From an uncultured Oscillospiraceae bacterium (lineage in GTDB: Bacteria; Bacillota; Clostridia; Oscillospirales; Oscillospiraceae), in the NCBI GenBank assembly GCA_947629795.1, contig CANRFC010000021.1, forward strand, positions 1 to 51,288: 51,288 bases of DNA, in the 5' to 3' direction. Every line of letters begins with the position of its first letter. The stretch's first letter is position 1. Made by a program: the position numbers and the translations under genes. Positions 44,957-51,288 of the stretch are shown here, one piece after another. The notes under the pieces were generated by a model. That model was not told where the DNA came from. It did no database searches and saw only the letters and a list, made by a program, of their open reading frames with translations.

Positions 44957-46174
44957 TTAGAGTAACGCGGCGATGCGCGCCGCCGCTTCCTGGGTCTCGC
45001 CTGCCTCGCCAAAGGAGGTGAGGCGGATATAACCCTCGCCGTGGGGGCCGAAGCCGCTGCCGGGGGTGGTCACCACTCCCGCCTCCTCCAGGAGAAGGCG
45101 GAAAAAGTCCTGGGAGGTCTGTTTTTTGGGAGTTTTCACCCACAGGTAGGGAGAATCTACCCCTCCGTAGACCGTCAGCCCGGCCTGGGTCAAGCCAGCC
45201 CGGAGGGTCTGGGCATTGCGGCGGTAGTAGGCCAGGTTCTCAGCCACCTGGGCCCGGCCCGCGGGGGTGTAGACCGCCTGAGCGCCCCGCTGGACCACAT
45301 AACACACGCCGTTGGTCTTGGTGGCCTGGCGGCGGGCCCAGAGACGGCGGAGAGAGACGCCCTCCCGCTCCAGTTCCCTGGGAATGACGGTATAGGCACA
45401 CCGGGTGCCGGTAAACCCCGCCGTCTTGGAGAAGGAGCGGAATTCGATGGCGCAGGTCCGGGCGCCGGGGAGTTCAAAAATGCTCCGGGGAACGCCGGGG
45501 GTGGTGACAAAGGCCTCGTAGGCGCCGTCAAAGAGAAGGATGCTGTCATGGCGGTTGGCGTAGTCCACCCAGGCCTGGAGCTGGGCGCGGTTGGCTGCTG
45601 CTCCGGTGGGGTTGGCGGGAAAGCAGAGGTAGATGAGGTCGGCCTGTTCCGCCGGCGGAGCGGGCACAAAGTCATTTTCCGCGGTACAGGGCAGGTAGAG
45701 GAGCCCGGACCAGCGGCCGGTGGCGGGATCGAACTCCCCCGCCCGGCCCGCCATGACGTTGGTGTCCAGATAGACCGAGTACACCGGGTCGCACAGGGTC
45801 ACGGTGTTCCCAACGGCGAAGAGGTCACAGATGCCGCCGCAGTCGCTCTTGGCCCCGTCGGAGACAAAGATCTCATCCGGGTCCACATGGATACCGCGGT
45901 CTTGGTAGTCGTGGAGGGCGATGGCCTCCCGGAGAAAGGGGTAGCCCTGTTCGGGGCCGTAGCCGTGGAAGCCTGCCGGGGTGCCCTGCTCCGCCGCCGC
46001 GGCGGTCATGGCTTCCACCACAGCCGCCGGCAAGGGCCGGGTCACGTCGCCGATCCCCAGGCGGATCAGGCGCTTTTCGGGGTGGATGGCCTGGAATTGG
46101 GCCACCTGACGGCTGATCTCGGAAAACAGGTAATTGCCTGTGAGCTTTCGGAAGTAGGGGTCGACATGGGTCAT
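44957..46174 (-). CDS. dapL: LL-diaminopimelate aminotransferase
   Basis: 405 residues, PLP fold type I. It converts tetrahydrodipicolinate and glutamate directly to LL-2,6-diaminopimelate, bypassing the acylated intermediates. YLFSEISRQVAQFQAIHPEKRLIRLGIGDVTRPLP (in parts) is diagnostic of DapL; the Schiff-base lysine is K250 in SFSKTAGFTGTRCAY. It lies 18 bases after dapF. Its amino donor is glutamate, the product of gltBD that follows 22 bases later, so this arrangement joins supply and use. ATG at 46174 has CAAGGAGGG upstream. Confidence 0.95.
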   Translation of the reverse strand: MTHVDPYFRKLTGNYLFSEISRQVAQFQAIHPEKRLIRLGIGDVTRPLPAAVVEAMTAAAAEQGTPAGFHGYGPEQGYPFLREAIALHDYQDRGIHVDPDEIFVSDGAKSDCGGICDLFAVGNTVTLCDPVYSVYLDTNVMAGRAGEFDPATGRWSGLLYLPCTAENDFVPAPPAEQADLIYLCFPANPTGAAANRAQLQAWVDYANRHDSILLFDGAYEAFVTTPGVPRSIFELPGARTCAIEFRSFSKTAGFTGTRCAYTVIPRELEREGVSLRRLWARRQATKTNGVCYVVQRGAQAVYTPAGRAQVAENLAYYRRNAQTLRAGLTQAGLTVYGGVDSPYLWVKTPKKQTSQDFFRLLLEEAGVVTTPGSGFGPHGEGYIRLTSFGEAGETQEAAARIAALL

Positions 46175-46192
46175 AGTCCCCTCCTTGCCAAA

Positions 46193-46990
46193 TTACGTCT
46201 CGGGCCAGTCTCCCTCAAAGACGGTGACGGCCGGGCCGGTCATATAGACGTGGCCGTCGGTCTCGTCCCAGCGGATGTGCAGGTCGCCGCCCAAGAGGGT
46301 AACGGTGACCTCTCGCCCCGCCTTGCCGGCCAGATTGGCTGCTACGGCGGTGGCACAGGCCCCGGTGCCGCAGGCCAGGGTCTCGCCGCTCCCCCGCTCC
46401 CACACCCGCATGAAGAGGCGGTCAGGGGCTATGGGCTCTACAAATTCGGTATTGGTGCGGTTGGGAAAGCTGGGATGGCACTCAAAATGAGGTCCGATAT
46501 CTGTCAGGTCTAATTCCTTTACACCTGATTGAAAGATGATGGCATGGGGGTTACCCATGGACACGGGATAGATGAGGTAGTCTGAGCCCAGAACATGCAG
46601 TGTTCTCGGGTTTTCCGCGGCTGGGACCCCCATGTCCACCGTGACCTGAGTGACCTGACCGGCCTCCGCCTTCAGGTCCAGCGTTTTGATGCCTGCCAGG
46701 GTCTCGACGGATAAAGTGGTTTTCCTTGTCAGCCCCTTGTCATAGACAAACTTGCCCACACAGCGGATGCCGTTGCCGCACATCTCCCCCTCGGAGCCGT
46801 CGGCGTTGAACATCCGCATACGGAAGTCCGCTGTCTCAGAGGGGCAGATGCAAATCAGGCCGTCGGAGCCCACGCCGAAGTGCCGGTCGGAGATCTTGAC
46901 CGCCAGGCCGGGCAGGTCGGGCGGAGTCGCTTTGGTGCAGTCAAGGTAGACGTAGTCGTTCCCCAAGCCTTGCATTTTTGTGAAGCGCAT
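46193..46990 (-). CDS. dapF: Diaminopimelate epimerase
   Basis: 265 residues. It interconverts LL- and meso-diaminopimelate with two cysteines as acid and base: C71 in EMCGNGIRC and C207 in LACGTGACA, both present. FTKMQGLGNDYVYLD is the usual start. ATG at 46990 has GGGGAGGG upstream. It acts directly after DapL, encoded next. A 12-bp hairpin (47029-47061) lies in the 101-base gap between it and the ANTAR gene. Confidence 0.96.
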   Translation of the reverse strand: MRFTKMQGLGNDYVYLDCTKATPPDLPGLAVKISDRHFGVGSDGLICICPSETADFRMRMFNADGSEGEMCGNGIRCVGKFVYDKGLTRKTTLSVETLAGIKTLDLKAEAGQVTQVTVDMGVPAAENPRTLHVLGSDYLIYPVSMGNPHAIIFQSGVKELDLTDIGPHFECHPSFPNRTNTEFVEPIAPDRLFMRVWERGSGETLACGTGACATAVAANLAGKAGREVTVTLLGGDLHIRWDETDGHVYMTGPAVTVFEGDWPET

Positions 46991-47028
46991 AAAAGGCCCT
47001 CCCCATTGAAAGTCTTTTGGTTCGCAAA

Positions 47029-47061
47029 CGGCGGCAGTCAAACCTCTTGTGACTGCCGCCG
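47029..47061 (-). terminator. Hairpin between the ANTAR gene and dapF (terminator or attenuator)
   Basis: 12-bp perfect arms (47029-47040 with 47050-47061) and a 9-base loop. On the minus strand it is followed by TTTGCG, only a short T run, so it may be a partial terminator or an attenuator inside the block. Confidence 0.5.
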
Positions 47062-47091
47062 TAAGGCGCATGTTTGGAACGTCCTTGTTCT

Positions 47092-47634
47092 TTAGAAGGT
47101 CCAGGCTCCGTCCACGATAAGCTGGGCGGTTTGGATGAGCTTGGCCCCGGAATCCATGCTCTTTTTCTGCAGAAAGCGGTGGGCCTGGTCCTCGGTCATG
47201 CCGTTGCGGTCCATGAGCACTGCCTTGGCCTTTTCAATGATGGCCTGCTCCTGCACGGTGCGCTGGGGCCGGACAAACTTTTCCAGCCGGTGTCCCACCT
47301 GGATCAGCATACGGACCGAGGTGACCAGATCATTTCTGGAGACCGGGGCCGGAAGCTGAAAGATCTCATCGCTTTCCATCATGGAGAGCATACTTTGCAC
47401 TGCTACGACCAGCATGGAACAGGTGGGCGGCAGGTCGTCAAAGAGGGTCTCGGCGGTCTCATCTCCGAATTTGTATCCGCAGATCACAGTGGTCAGATGC
47501 TGTTTGTTTACCAGGCGCTTGACCTCGGCAGCGGAGCGGCACACCAGGCAGGAGGCCAGGCCGGCGCTCTCCACGATCTCCCGGACACGAAGGGCTGTCT
47601 TTTCGCTTTCAAAGGCGACGATCACCTTTTCCAT
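47092..47634 (-). CDS. ANTAR-domain RNA-binding antiterminator (receiver-like + ANTAR)
   Basis: 180 residues. The first 115 resemble a response-regulator receiver but lack a convincing phosphoacceptor aspartate pattern (VIVAFESEKTALRVREIV, VICGYKFG), so it may sense by another route. Residues about 118-172 are an ANTAR domain: RTVQEQAIIEKAKAVLMDRNGMTEDQAHRFLQKKSMDSG (in parts), the three-helix RNA-binding module that melts terminators. ATG at 47634 has AAGGAGTG upstream, favoured over an in-frame GTG at 47643. It follows glnA by 47 bases on the same strand. In Clostridia ANTAR proteins next to glnA are common and are thought to control nitrogen genes. Confidence 0.9.
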   Translation of the reverse strand: MEKVIVAFESEKTALRVREIVESAGLASCLVCRSAAEVKRLVNKQHLTTVICGYKFGDETAETLFDDLPPTCSMLVVAVQSMLSMMESDEIFQLPAPVSRNDLVTSVRMLIQVGHRLEKFVRPQRTVQEQAIIEKAKAVLMDRNGMTEDQAHRFLQKKSMDSGAKLIQTAQLIVDGAWTF

Positions 47635-47681
47635 GGCGTACACTCCTTCCCTGTGAGGAGTCTATGAGGGCTGTGGGACGC

Positions 47682-49013
47682 TCAGTAGTTGATAATGTAT
47701 TTTTCCCGCTCCCAGGAGGAGACACGGGTGCGGTACTCGTCCCACTCCTTCTTCTTGCCGTCGATGTAGTTCTCAGCCACGTGCGGACCGAGGGTGTCCA
47801 TCACCAGGGCGTCGGCCTGCATGGCCTCAATGGCCTCCTCCAGAGAGCCGGGAAGGCTGGCGATGCCGGCGGCCTTGCGGGCAGCCTCATCCATCTGGAA
47901 GATGTTTTCGGTGATCTCGGGGGGCGGGGTCATGCCCTTTTCAATGCCGTCCAGACCGGCAGCCAGGCAGACTGCCAGCTCCAGGTAGGGGTTGCAGCAA
48001 GGATCGGGACAGCGCAGCTCCACGCGGGTACCCATGCCCCGGGAGGCGGGGATGCGGATGAGGGCGGAGCGGTTGGAGGCCGACCAGGCCAGGTAACAGG
48101 GCGCCTCATAGCCGGGGACCAGCCGCTTGTAGGAGTTGACCAGAGGGTTGGTGACGGCGGCAAAGCCCTGTACGTGGGCCAGCAGGCCGGCAATGAAGGC
48201 ATAGCACTCCTTGGACAGGCCCCGGGGGTCGCTGGGGTCGGCAAAGGCGTTCTTTCCGTCCTTGAAGAGGGACATATTGGTGTGCATGCCCGAGCCGTTG
48301 ATGCCGAAGATGGGCTTGGGCATGAAGGTGGCGTGGAGGCCGTTCTTCTGGGCCAGGGTCTTTACCGCCAGCTTGAAGGTCATGATGTTGTCGGCGGTGC
48401 GCAGCGCCTCGGCGTACTTGAAGTCGATCTCATGCTGGCCGGGAGCCACCTCGTGGTGGCTGGCCTCGATCTCAAAGCCCATCTGCTCCAGGGCCAGGCA
48501 GATCTCCCGCCGGGTGCCCTCGCCGTGGTCCAGGGGGCCCAGATCAAAGTAGCCCGCCTCGTCGTTGGTCTTGGTGGTGGGCTTGCCCTCCTCATCAGTC
48601 TGGAAGAGGAAGAATTCGGCCTCGGGCCCCACATTGAAGGCCTCATAGCCCATCTTTTTGGCCTTCTCCAGGACCTTCTTCAGCACGCCCCGGGGGTCGC
48701 CTACGAAGGGGGTGCCGTCGGGATTATGTACATCACAGATGAGCCGGGCCACCTTGCCGTGCTGGGGCCGCCAGGGGAAGATGGTAAAGGAATCCAGATC
48801 GGGATAGAGGTACTGGTCGGACTCGTTGATACGCACAAAGCCCTCAATGGAGGAGCCGTCCAGCATGATCTCGTTGTTCACGGCCTTCTCGATCTGGGAG
48901 GCGGTGATGGCCACATTTTTGAGCTGGCCGAAAATGTCGGTGAACTGCATGCGGATGAACTCAATGTCCTCTTCCTTAACGATGCGGATGATGTCTTCCT
49001 TGGTGTAAGCCAT
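47682..49013 (-). CDS. glnA: Glutamine synthetase, type I
   Basis: 443 residues, the GSI-alpha length. It makes glutamine from glutamate, ammonium and ATP. Motifs: [11 protein letters not shown] (N-terminal Asp-bearing loop), [11 protein letters not shown] (metal), [29 protein letters not shown] (His at the gamma-phosphate site) and [13 protein letters not shown] (ATP/glutamate). The Tyr adenylylation segment of the beta type is absent, so control should be by feedback and gene expression. ATG at 49013 follows AGGAAAGGGGAG. A consensus sigma-A promoter (49122-49150) and a terminator-like hairpin (49069-49102) precede it. Confidence 0.97.
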   Translation of the reverse strand: MAYTKEDIIRIVKEEDIEFIRMQFTDIFGQLKNVAITASQIEKAVNNEIMLDGSSIEGFVRINESDQYLYPDLDSFTIFPWRPQHGKVARLICDVHNPDGTPFVGDPRGVLKKVLEKAKKMGYEAFNVGPEAEFFLFQTDEEGKPTTKTNDEAGYFDLGPLDHGEGTRREICLALEQMGFEIEASHHEVAPGQHEIDFKYAEALRTADNIMTFKLAVKTLAQKNGLHATFMPKPIFGINGSGMHTNMSLFKDGKNAFADPSDPRGLSKECYAFIAGLLAHVQGFAAVTNPLVNSYKRLVPGYEAPCYLAWSASNRSALIRIPASRGMGTRVELRCPDPCCNPYLELAVCLAAGLDGIEKGMTPPPEITENIFQMDEAARKAAGIASLPGSLEEAIEAMQADALVMDTLGPHVAENYIDGKKKEWDEYRTRVSSWEREKYIINY

Positions 49014-49056
49014 GATCAGGCTCCCCTTTCCTCAAAAAAGTCCTCATTCTTTGTGG

Positions 49057-49102
49057 CTTTTATAAGAAGAAGGCGCTCCGCCCTGGGGGTCGGAACGCCT
49101 TC
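49057..49102 (-). promoter_or_regulatory. Terminator-like hairpin in the glnA leader (putative attenuator)
   Basis: Arms 49069-49080 and 49091-49102 pair over 12 positions with one mismatch, and the loop can add three more pairs. On the minus strand it is followed by TTCTTAT. It lies between the glnA promoter and start codon, where an ANTAR protein would act; no canonical ANTAR double hexaloop is evident. Confidence 0.6.
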
Positions 49103-49121
49103 GTTCTCAACTGATGCATTG

Positions 49122-49150
49122 AGTATAAATTTTTTGCAGGGAATTGTCAA
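49122..49150 (-). promoter_or_regulatory. Sigma-A promoter for glnA
   Basis: On the minus strand TTGACA (49150-49145), a 17-base spacer and TATACT (49127-49122), which gives a leader of about 100 bases. Confidence 0.88.
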
Positions 49151-49188
49151 GGCTTTTTCTGCGGCGCAAGGAATTTTGTAGTAAATCC

Positions 49189-49728
49189 TCAACGGGGCCG
49201 GGCCCCTTGGCCTTTCGGTTTATGCAACTTTTCCGCCGCGCCCTCCAGTTCCAGCAAGGCCAGTTTCCGTGTTACCCCTCCGGCATAGCCGGTAAGGCTG
49301 CCGTCGGAGCCCACTACCCGGTGACAGGGAATGACGATGGAGATGGGGTTGTGCCCCACGGCGCCCCCCACCGCCCGGGCAGAAGTCCCGTGGCCTGACC
49401 GGGAGCTCAACTGCTTTGCCAGGTCACTGTAGGTGGTCACTTCCCCGTAGGGGATCTCGGTGAGAAGCTGCCACACCGCCTGCCGGAAAGGACTTCCTGC
49501 GGGCCGCAGCGGGAGCTCTGCCGGAGAGGGCTTCTCCCCTGCAAAGTAGCGCCGGAGCCAGTCCTCTGCCCGGAGAAACAGGGGCAGGTCTCCCCTTTCC
49601 CGGACATCTGCAGGCAGGGTGGCGGCAAAATACTTCTGCTCCGACATCCAGAGGCCGGTGAGGGCCTCTCCGTCGGAGGCCAGGGTCAGTTCTCCCATGG
49701 GCGAGGGGATCCGGGCCACACAAGTCAT
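49189..49728 (-). CDS. ogt: Methylated-DNA--protein-cysteine methyltransferase
   Basis: 179 residues. The acceptor cysteine is C135 in the invariant IPCHRVV; the DNA-binding helix-turn-helix is FRQAVWQLLTEIPYGEVTTYSDLAKQL (in parts), and AVGGAVGHNPISIVIPCH is typical. It repairs O6-methylguanine by irreversible transfer of the methyl group to itself. There is no AraC-type N-terminal domain, so it is the plain Ogt form rather than Ada. ATG at 49728 has AAAGGAGACAAAG upstream. It is 36 bases after the TVP38-like gene and ends just before the glnA promoter on the same strand. Confidence 0.94.
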   Translation of the reverse strand: MTCVARIPSPMGELTLASDGEALTGLWMSEQKYFAATLPADVRERGDLPLFLRAEDWLRRYFAGEKPSPAELPLRPAGSPFRQAVWQLLTEIPYGEVTTYSDLAKQLSSRSGHGTSARAVGGAVGHNPISIVIPCHRVVGSDGSLTGYAGGVTRKLALLELEGAAEKLHKPKGQGARPR

Positions 49729-49764
49729 CGCTTTGTCTCCTTTATCTCTTTTTCGGCTAACAGC

Positions 49765-50454
49765 TTACCTCTTCAGCTTTTTCAGAAGGGCGTCTTCCAG
49801 TTTGTCGCCGTATTTCATGGCCAGCAGGAATACCGCCGCTCCCGCAATGCCCAGGGCTGCCATGCCGCCCAGGGGGATGTGGAGGGCGGAACCTCCCACG
49901 CCGCAGGCCACCAGCAGCCCCCAGGGCCGGGCCAGGACTACCAGCAGCAGGAAGCGGCGGAAGGAAATATCGGTGAGCCCCGCCATGATGCACAGGATAT
50001 CGTCGGGAAAAAAGGGAAAGAGAAAGGCCAGAAAGAGGAACAGATCCCGCTTTCGGCGGAAGACCTCAGTGTACTTGTCCCAGTTCTTTCTGCTGACAAA
50101 CCGCTCGGCAAAGGGCCGGCCCAGGACCCGCGCCAACTGGAATACCACCGACGAGCCCAGGACCACCGCCGCGGCGGTGAGGAAAAAGGCCCACCAGGTG
50201 CCGAAAAGGAGCCCACCCACTGCCGCGGTCAGATTGCTGGGGATGGGTGCCAGGATCACCGAGGAGAGCTGAAGGGCGAAGAAGACCAGATGAGAGTATG
50301 GCGCGAAGCGCTGTATGTAGGTCTGGAGGTCCTCCTCCGACCGGGCCGCAAAGAAACCGGAGCGCCACAGTGCCCAGATGAGCACAGTCAGGAGGATCAG
50401 GGTGACACACAGAGTGAGGGTCCAGGTCACCTTTTCCTTGTCCGGCTTGTCCAT
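49765..50454 (-). CDS. TVP38/TMEM64 (DedA/SNARE-associated) family membrane protein
   Basis: 229 residues with five or six hydrophobic segments. The conserved core VILAPIPSNLTAAVGGLLFGTWWAF followed by GSSVVFQLARVLGRPFAERF and FLFPFFPDDILCIMAGLTDISFRRFLLL (in parts) is the PF09335 signature; the reentrant loops with APIPS and FPDD are where DedA-like proteins carry their transport residues. Some family members move lipid carriers or phospholipids across the membrane. ATG at 50454 has AAGGGGGTGAGAG upstream. It is cotranscribed with ogt, probably without functional link. Confidence 0.88.
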   Translation of the reverse strand: MDKPDKEKVTWTLTLCVTLILLTVLIWALWRSGFFAARSEEDLQTYIQRFAPYSHLVFFALQLSSVILAPIPSNLTAAVGGLLFGTWWAFFLTAAAVVLGSSVVFQLARVLGRPFAERFVSRKNWDKYTEVFRRKRDLFLFLAFLFPFFPDDILCIMAGLTDISFRRFLLLVVLARPWGLLVACGVGGSALHIPLGGMAALGIAGAAVFLLAMKYGDKLEDALLKKLKR

Positions 50455-50643
50455 GGCCTCTCACCCCCTTCTGTACTGAGGCAAAGGATACCACATTTTG
50501 GGGAAAGATGCCATAGAAAAAAGCATACGATTTTCTTAAGAAAGGCAAAAAAGGCCGCGCCGGAAAGGCCGCTGCTCGTAAAACAGTATTAACGTAAAAT
50601 TGTGAAAGCCCAATGATTTCAAGGGGTTACGGCGTGACTTCGG
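50455..50643 (+). other. Junction region between core chromosome and serine-recombinase element
   Basis: 189 bases without a gene. They contain a perfect 12-bp palindrome TTTCTTAAGAAA (50532-50543), a GC-rich block (about 50550-50575), and a perfect 10-bp hairpin with a TTCG loop (about 50629-50652) that overlaps the recombinase stop codon. The end of the mobile element probably lies between 50580 and 50630, but no flanking repeat can be checked with one end in view. Confidence 0.4.
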
Positions 50644-51288
50644 TCACGCCGTTTCCTCTTTCATCAGTTCATCCAGCGGGATGAAACCCGGCCCATCGTA
50701 TTTGATGTGGATGTGCTGCCGTCGCTTGCCGCTGCTCTTGTCCGGCGCGTCCACATAGATCGCGGACACCAGCTCATGCAGCGTGTAAGCGTCAAGGGCG
50801 GTGATGGCAACATACTTCTTCGCCTTCCGGATGAACCTGTCAATACTTTCGTTCTGTTCTGCCTGTACCTCAATCTCTTTCCGCAGAGCCGCGACCTCTG
50901 CCTCCAGCTGCTTTTGCTCGGCCTCGTAACTCTGGCTCAGCATATCGAACCGCTCATCATTCAGCCGTCCGCTGGCGTTGTCCTCGTAGATCTTCACGAA
51001 TAAGCGTTTCAGCTCTGCGATGCGTTTCTCGCCGCGCTCCAGCTTCTTGCGGTCGGCCCTGATCTTCTCATCGCTCTCCAGCCGCAGCCGGCGCTCCATG
51101 ACCGCCCGGAAGTGGGCTTCGTACCGCAGAATGTACTCTGTTACAAGCTGGATATGCTTTAGGACAAGACAGCTCAGCACCTTCTCGCTGATATAGTGCG
51201 TACCGCATTTGTCCTTTCGCTTCCAGTGCAAAGAGCAATCGAAGAAAGCGTTTTCCGGCTTGTAGTTGTTGGTAGCGCCATAGTACAG
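50644..51288 (-). CDS. Large serine recombinase, C-terminal part (cut by window edge)
   Basis: 214 codons are visible; the frame stays open to the window edge, so the gene begins beyond it. The visible part starts in a recombinase zinc-ribbon region (DCSLHWKRKDKCGTHYISEKVLSCLVL, in parts, with regularly placed Cys/His), then a long charged coiled coil (about 60 residues: RRLRLESDEKIRADRKKLERGEKRI and beyond) and a C-terminal domain ending HIHIKYDGPGFIPLDEL, as in recombinases of clostridial integrative elements of the Tn4451/TnpX kind. Such enzymes integrate and excise the element and typically sit at one end. The catalytic serine domain is outside the window. Confidence 0.88.
   Translation of the reverse strand: MYYGATNNYKPENAFFDCSLHWKRKDKCGTHYISEKVLSCLVLKHIQLVTEYILRYEAHFRAVMERRLRLESDEKIRADRKKLERGEKRIAELKRLFVKIYEDNASGRLNDERFDMLSQSYEAEQKQLEAEVAALRKEIEVQAEQNESIDRFIRKAKKYVAITALDAYTLHELVSAIYVDAPDKSSGKRRQHIHIKYDGPGFIPLDELMKEETA

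Overview
The window is a GC-rich (roughly 60%) chromosome segment from a spore-forming Gram-positive anaerobe of the class Clostridia, most likely the Oscillospiraceae (Flavonifractor / Lawsonibacter / Intestinimonas-like). The reasons are the sporulation genes (SpoIID-like, SpoIIM, YunB, CwlD-like, CotJ), a tyrosine T-box, the diaminopimelate-aminotransferase route of lysine synthesis (dapL), a clostridial ANTAR regulator beside type I glutamine synthetase, and sigma-A promoters with very regular 17-bp spacers. This placement rests on gene content and family knowledge, not on a database search. Most of the window is ordinary core chromosome. Only the right edge, a large serine recombinase running off the end, looks mobile.

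Layout. 1-2.1 kb: the end of a class II aldolase gene, a degraded lipoprotein gene and a threonine aldolase. 2.2-6.4 kb: glnS (minus) diverges from a Tyr-type T-box that precedes an EamA transporter and tyrS. 6.4-9.7 kb: an AI-2E-family permease, then dapA and asd on the minus strand. 9.8-15.1 kb: SpoIID-like protein, queA, a TfoX-C protein, tgt, yajC and a TIGR04086-type membrane protein whose ribosome binding site lies inside a 21-bp hairpin. 15.1-19.8 kb: an AT-rich control region, spoIIM, xerD, a DUF1858 protein, trmK, a Nif3-like protein and yebC. 19.8-20.2 kb: RNase P RNA (minus). 20.3-29.5 kb: one promoter drives murD, three tandem M42 peptidases, a methionine gamma-lyase-family protein, yunB, vanZ-like and ligA. 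29.6-31.4 kb: rex and a secreted SLH-like protein. 31.4-35.5 kb: an amidase-6 protein convergent with xerC, then radA and cwlD on the minus strand. 35.6-38.9 kb: a fused CotJA-CotJB, cotJC, and a three-gene spore or cell-wall cluster (beta-sandwich protein, SpoIID-like/peptidoglycan-binding protein, peptidoglycan-binding protein). 38.9-49.2 kb: a minus-strand nitrogen/DAP block, glnA-ANTAR-dapF-dapL-gltB-gltD. 49.2-50.5 kb: ogt and a TVP38/DedA-like protein. 50.6 kb to the end: the serine recombinase.

Two themes recur. The first is nitrogen and wall-precursor metabolism: glutamine synthetase and glutamate synthase sit with dapL and dapF, while dapA and asd lie 36 kb away, and an ANTAR antiterminator with a terminator-like hairpin in the glnA leader suggests RNA-level control. 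The second is spore envelope construction and remodelling, with genes scattered over the whole window. The most interesting items are the 36.8-38.9 kb cluster behind the fused CotJAB, the hairpin that buries a ribosome binding site at 14.6 kb, the T-box controlling a transporter ahead of tyrS, the glnA-ANTAR-DAP-GOGAT block, and a perfect 15-bp-arm palindrome whose 13-mer recurs in front of radA.
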